From contig CAILUR010000074.1 in NCBI GenBank assembly GCA_903837445.1, positions 1-5,976 of the forward strand: a DNA stretch of 5,976 nucleotides, in the 5' to 3' direction. Shown piece after piece: positions 5,352 to 5,976 of the stretch (position 1 is its first letter; each line of letters begins with the position of its first letter). A program made the position numbers and the translations under genes. The notes below the pieces were generated by a model. The model saw only the letters and a program-made list of their open reading frames with translations, was not told the origin of the DNA and searched no databases. The stretch comes from an uncultured bacterium (GTDB lineage Bacteria > Oederibacteriota > PGYV01 > CAILUR01).

Positions 5352-5976
5352 CTATTTCTTAGTTATCCTGTCAACACCACCCATATAGGGCCGCAGGACT
5401 TCTGGAATTATGACTTCCATATTTTCTGTTTGGAAAGTTTCAAGAATGGCAGGGAAGAGGCGTGAAGTCGCCAACCCAGAACCGTTGAGGGTATGTATGT
5501 GGCGGACTTTATTTTCTTTGTCTTTAAATCTTATTTTTGACCGGCGTGCTTGAAAATCTTCAAAGTTTGAACACGAAGAACATTCTCTAAATAACTCAGG
5601 TCCTGAATGCCAGACCTCAATATCATATGTTTTGGCAGATGAGAAGCCTGTATCTCCAGAGCATAAGGACATAACCCGATAGTGAAGGTTAAGTTTTTGA
5701 AGAATGGATTCCGCGTGTACAAGCAATTTCTCAAGCTCGACATAGGAAGTATCGGGGTGCACGAATTTTACCAACTCTACTTTGTTGAACTGATGTAATC
5801 TGATTATGCCTTTTATATCTTTGCCGTAAGAGCCAGCTTCTTTCCGAAAACAAGGCGTGTAGGCAGTATATGAGATAGGCAGGTCTTTTTCAAAGAGAAT
5901 TTCATCTCTGTGCATATTTGTCAAAGGGACTTCGGCTGTAGGAATAAGAAAATAGTCTGGGTCATTTAATTTGAAA
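5352..5976 (-). CDS. serS: Seryl-tRNA synthetase, C-terminal half (partial)
   Basis: The last 207 codons are visible on the minus strand, ending in TAG at 5354-5352; the N-terminal half lies beyond the right edge. The enzyme charges tRNA-Ser with serine in the cytoplasm. The class II core is clear: PTAEVPLTNMHRDE near the start of the visible part, motif 2 with CFRKEAGSYGKD followed by HQFNKVE, the serine-site segment CSGDTGFSSAKTYDIEVW, SSCSNFEDFQARR, and motif 3 with NGSGLATSRLFPAILE. It ends in the usual VLRPYMGG and a short tail. No frameshift or missing motif is seen. The tRNA-binding N-terminal coiled coil is outside the window. Two cognate serine tRNA genes lie downstream on the same strand. 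Confidence 0.97.
   Translation of the reverse strand, partial: FKLNDPDYFLIPTAEVPLTNMHRDEILFEKDLPISYTAYTPCFRKEAGSYGKDIKGIIRLHQFNKVELVKFVHPDTSYVELEKLLVHAESILQKLNLHYRVMSLCSGDTGFSSAKTYDIEVWHSGPELFRECSSCSNFEDFQARRSKIRFKDKENKVRHIHTLNGSGLATSRLFPAILETFQTENMEVIIPEVLRPYMGGVDRITKK

Overview
The window is AT-rich bacterial DNA with tightly packed genes and no phage, transposase or CRISPR signature. The proteins are lysine- and isoleucine-rich, ribosome binding sites are of the GGAGG type, and both tRNA genes encode their own CCA. This suggests an uncultivated bacterium, perhaps a candidate phylum such as Omnitrophota, but that placement is an impression from gene style and is not demonstrated.

Plus strand, bases 1-4671: one compact gene run, apparently a single operon. 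It begins inside the 3' end of argG (argininosuccinate synthase). It continues with a complete argH (argininosuccinate lyase), so the last two steps of arginine synthesis are encoded together. Next come a small His/Asp-rich membrane protein resembling the YdjM/DUF457 group and a 621-residue membrane protein with a spermidine-synthase-like middle domain that looks catalytically dead. The run ends with a complete two-domain mazG (NTP pyrophosphohydrolase). Two of the four junctions are ATGA stop/start overlaps, one is an 8-base overlap and one is a 29-base gap with a strong ribosome binding site. This implies co-transcription and partly coupled translation.

Bases 4672-5033: a convergent, protein-free stretch holding two minus-strand serine tRNA genes, tRNA-Ser(GCU) and tRNA-Ser(UGA).

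Minus strand, bases 5034-5976: a 69-residue two-helix membrane protein (DUF3098-like) and, upstream of it, the C-terminal half of serS (seryl-tRNA synthetase), which runs off the window. In the gap between them lies an imperfect inverted repeat of about 90 bases, organised in degenerate 7-base units. The minus-strand block is therefore a serine-charging cluster: the synthetase, a small membrane protein and two of its cognate tRNAs, all in one orientation.

The least ordinary items are the heptad-periodic palindrome, the inactive-looking spermidine-synthase-like membrane protein inside an arginine operon, and the serS/tRNA-Ser co-location. I did not find a convincing undescribed multi-gene system.
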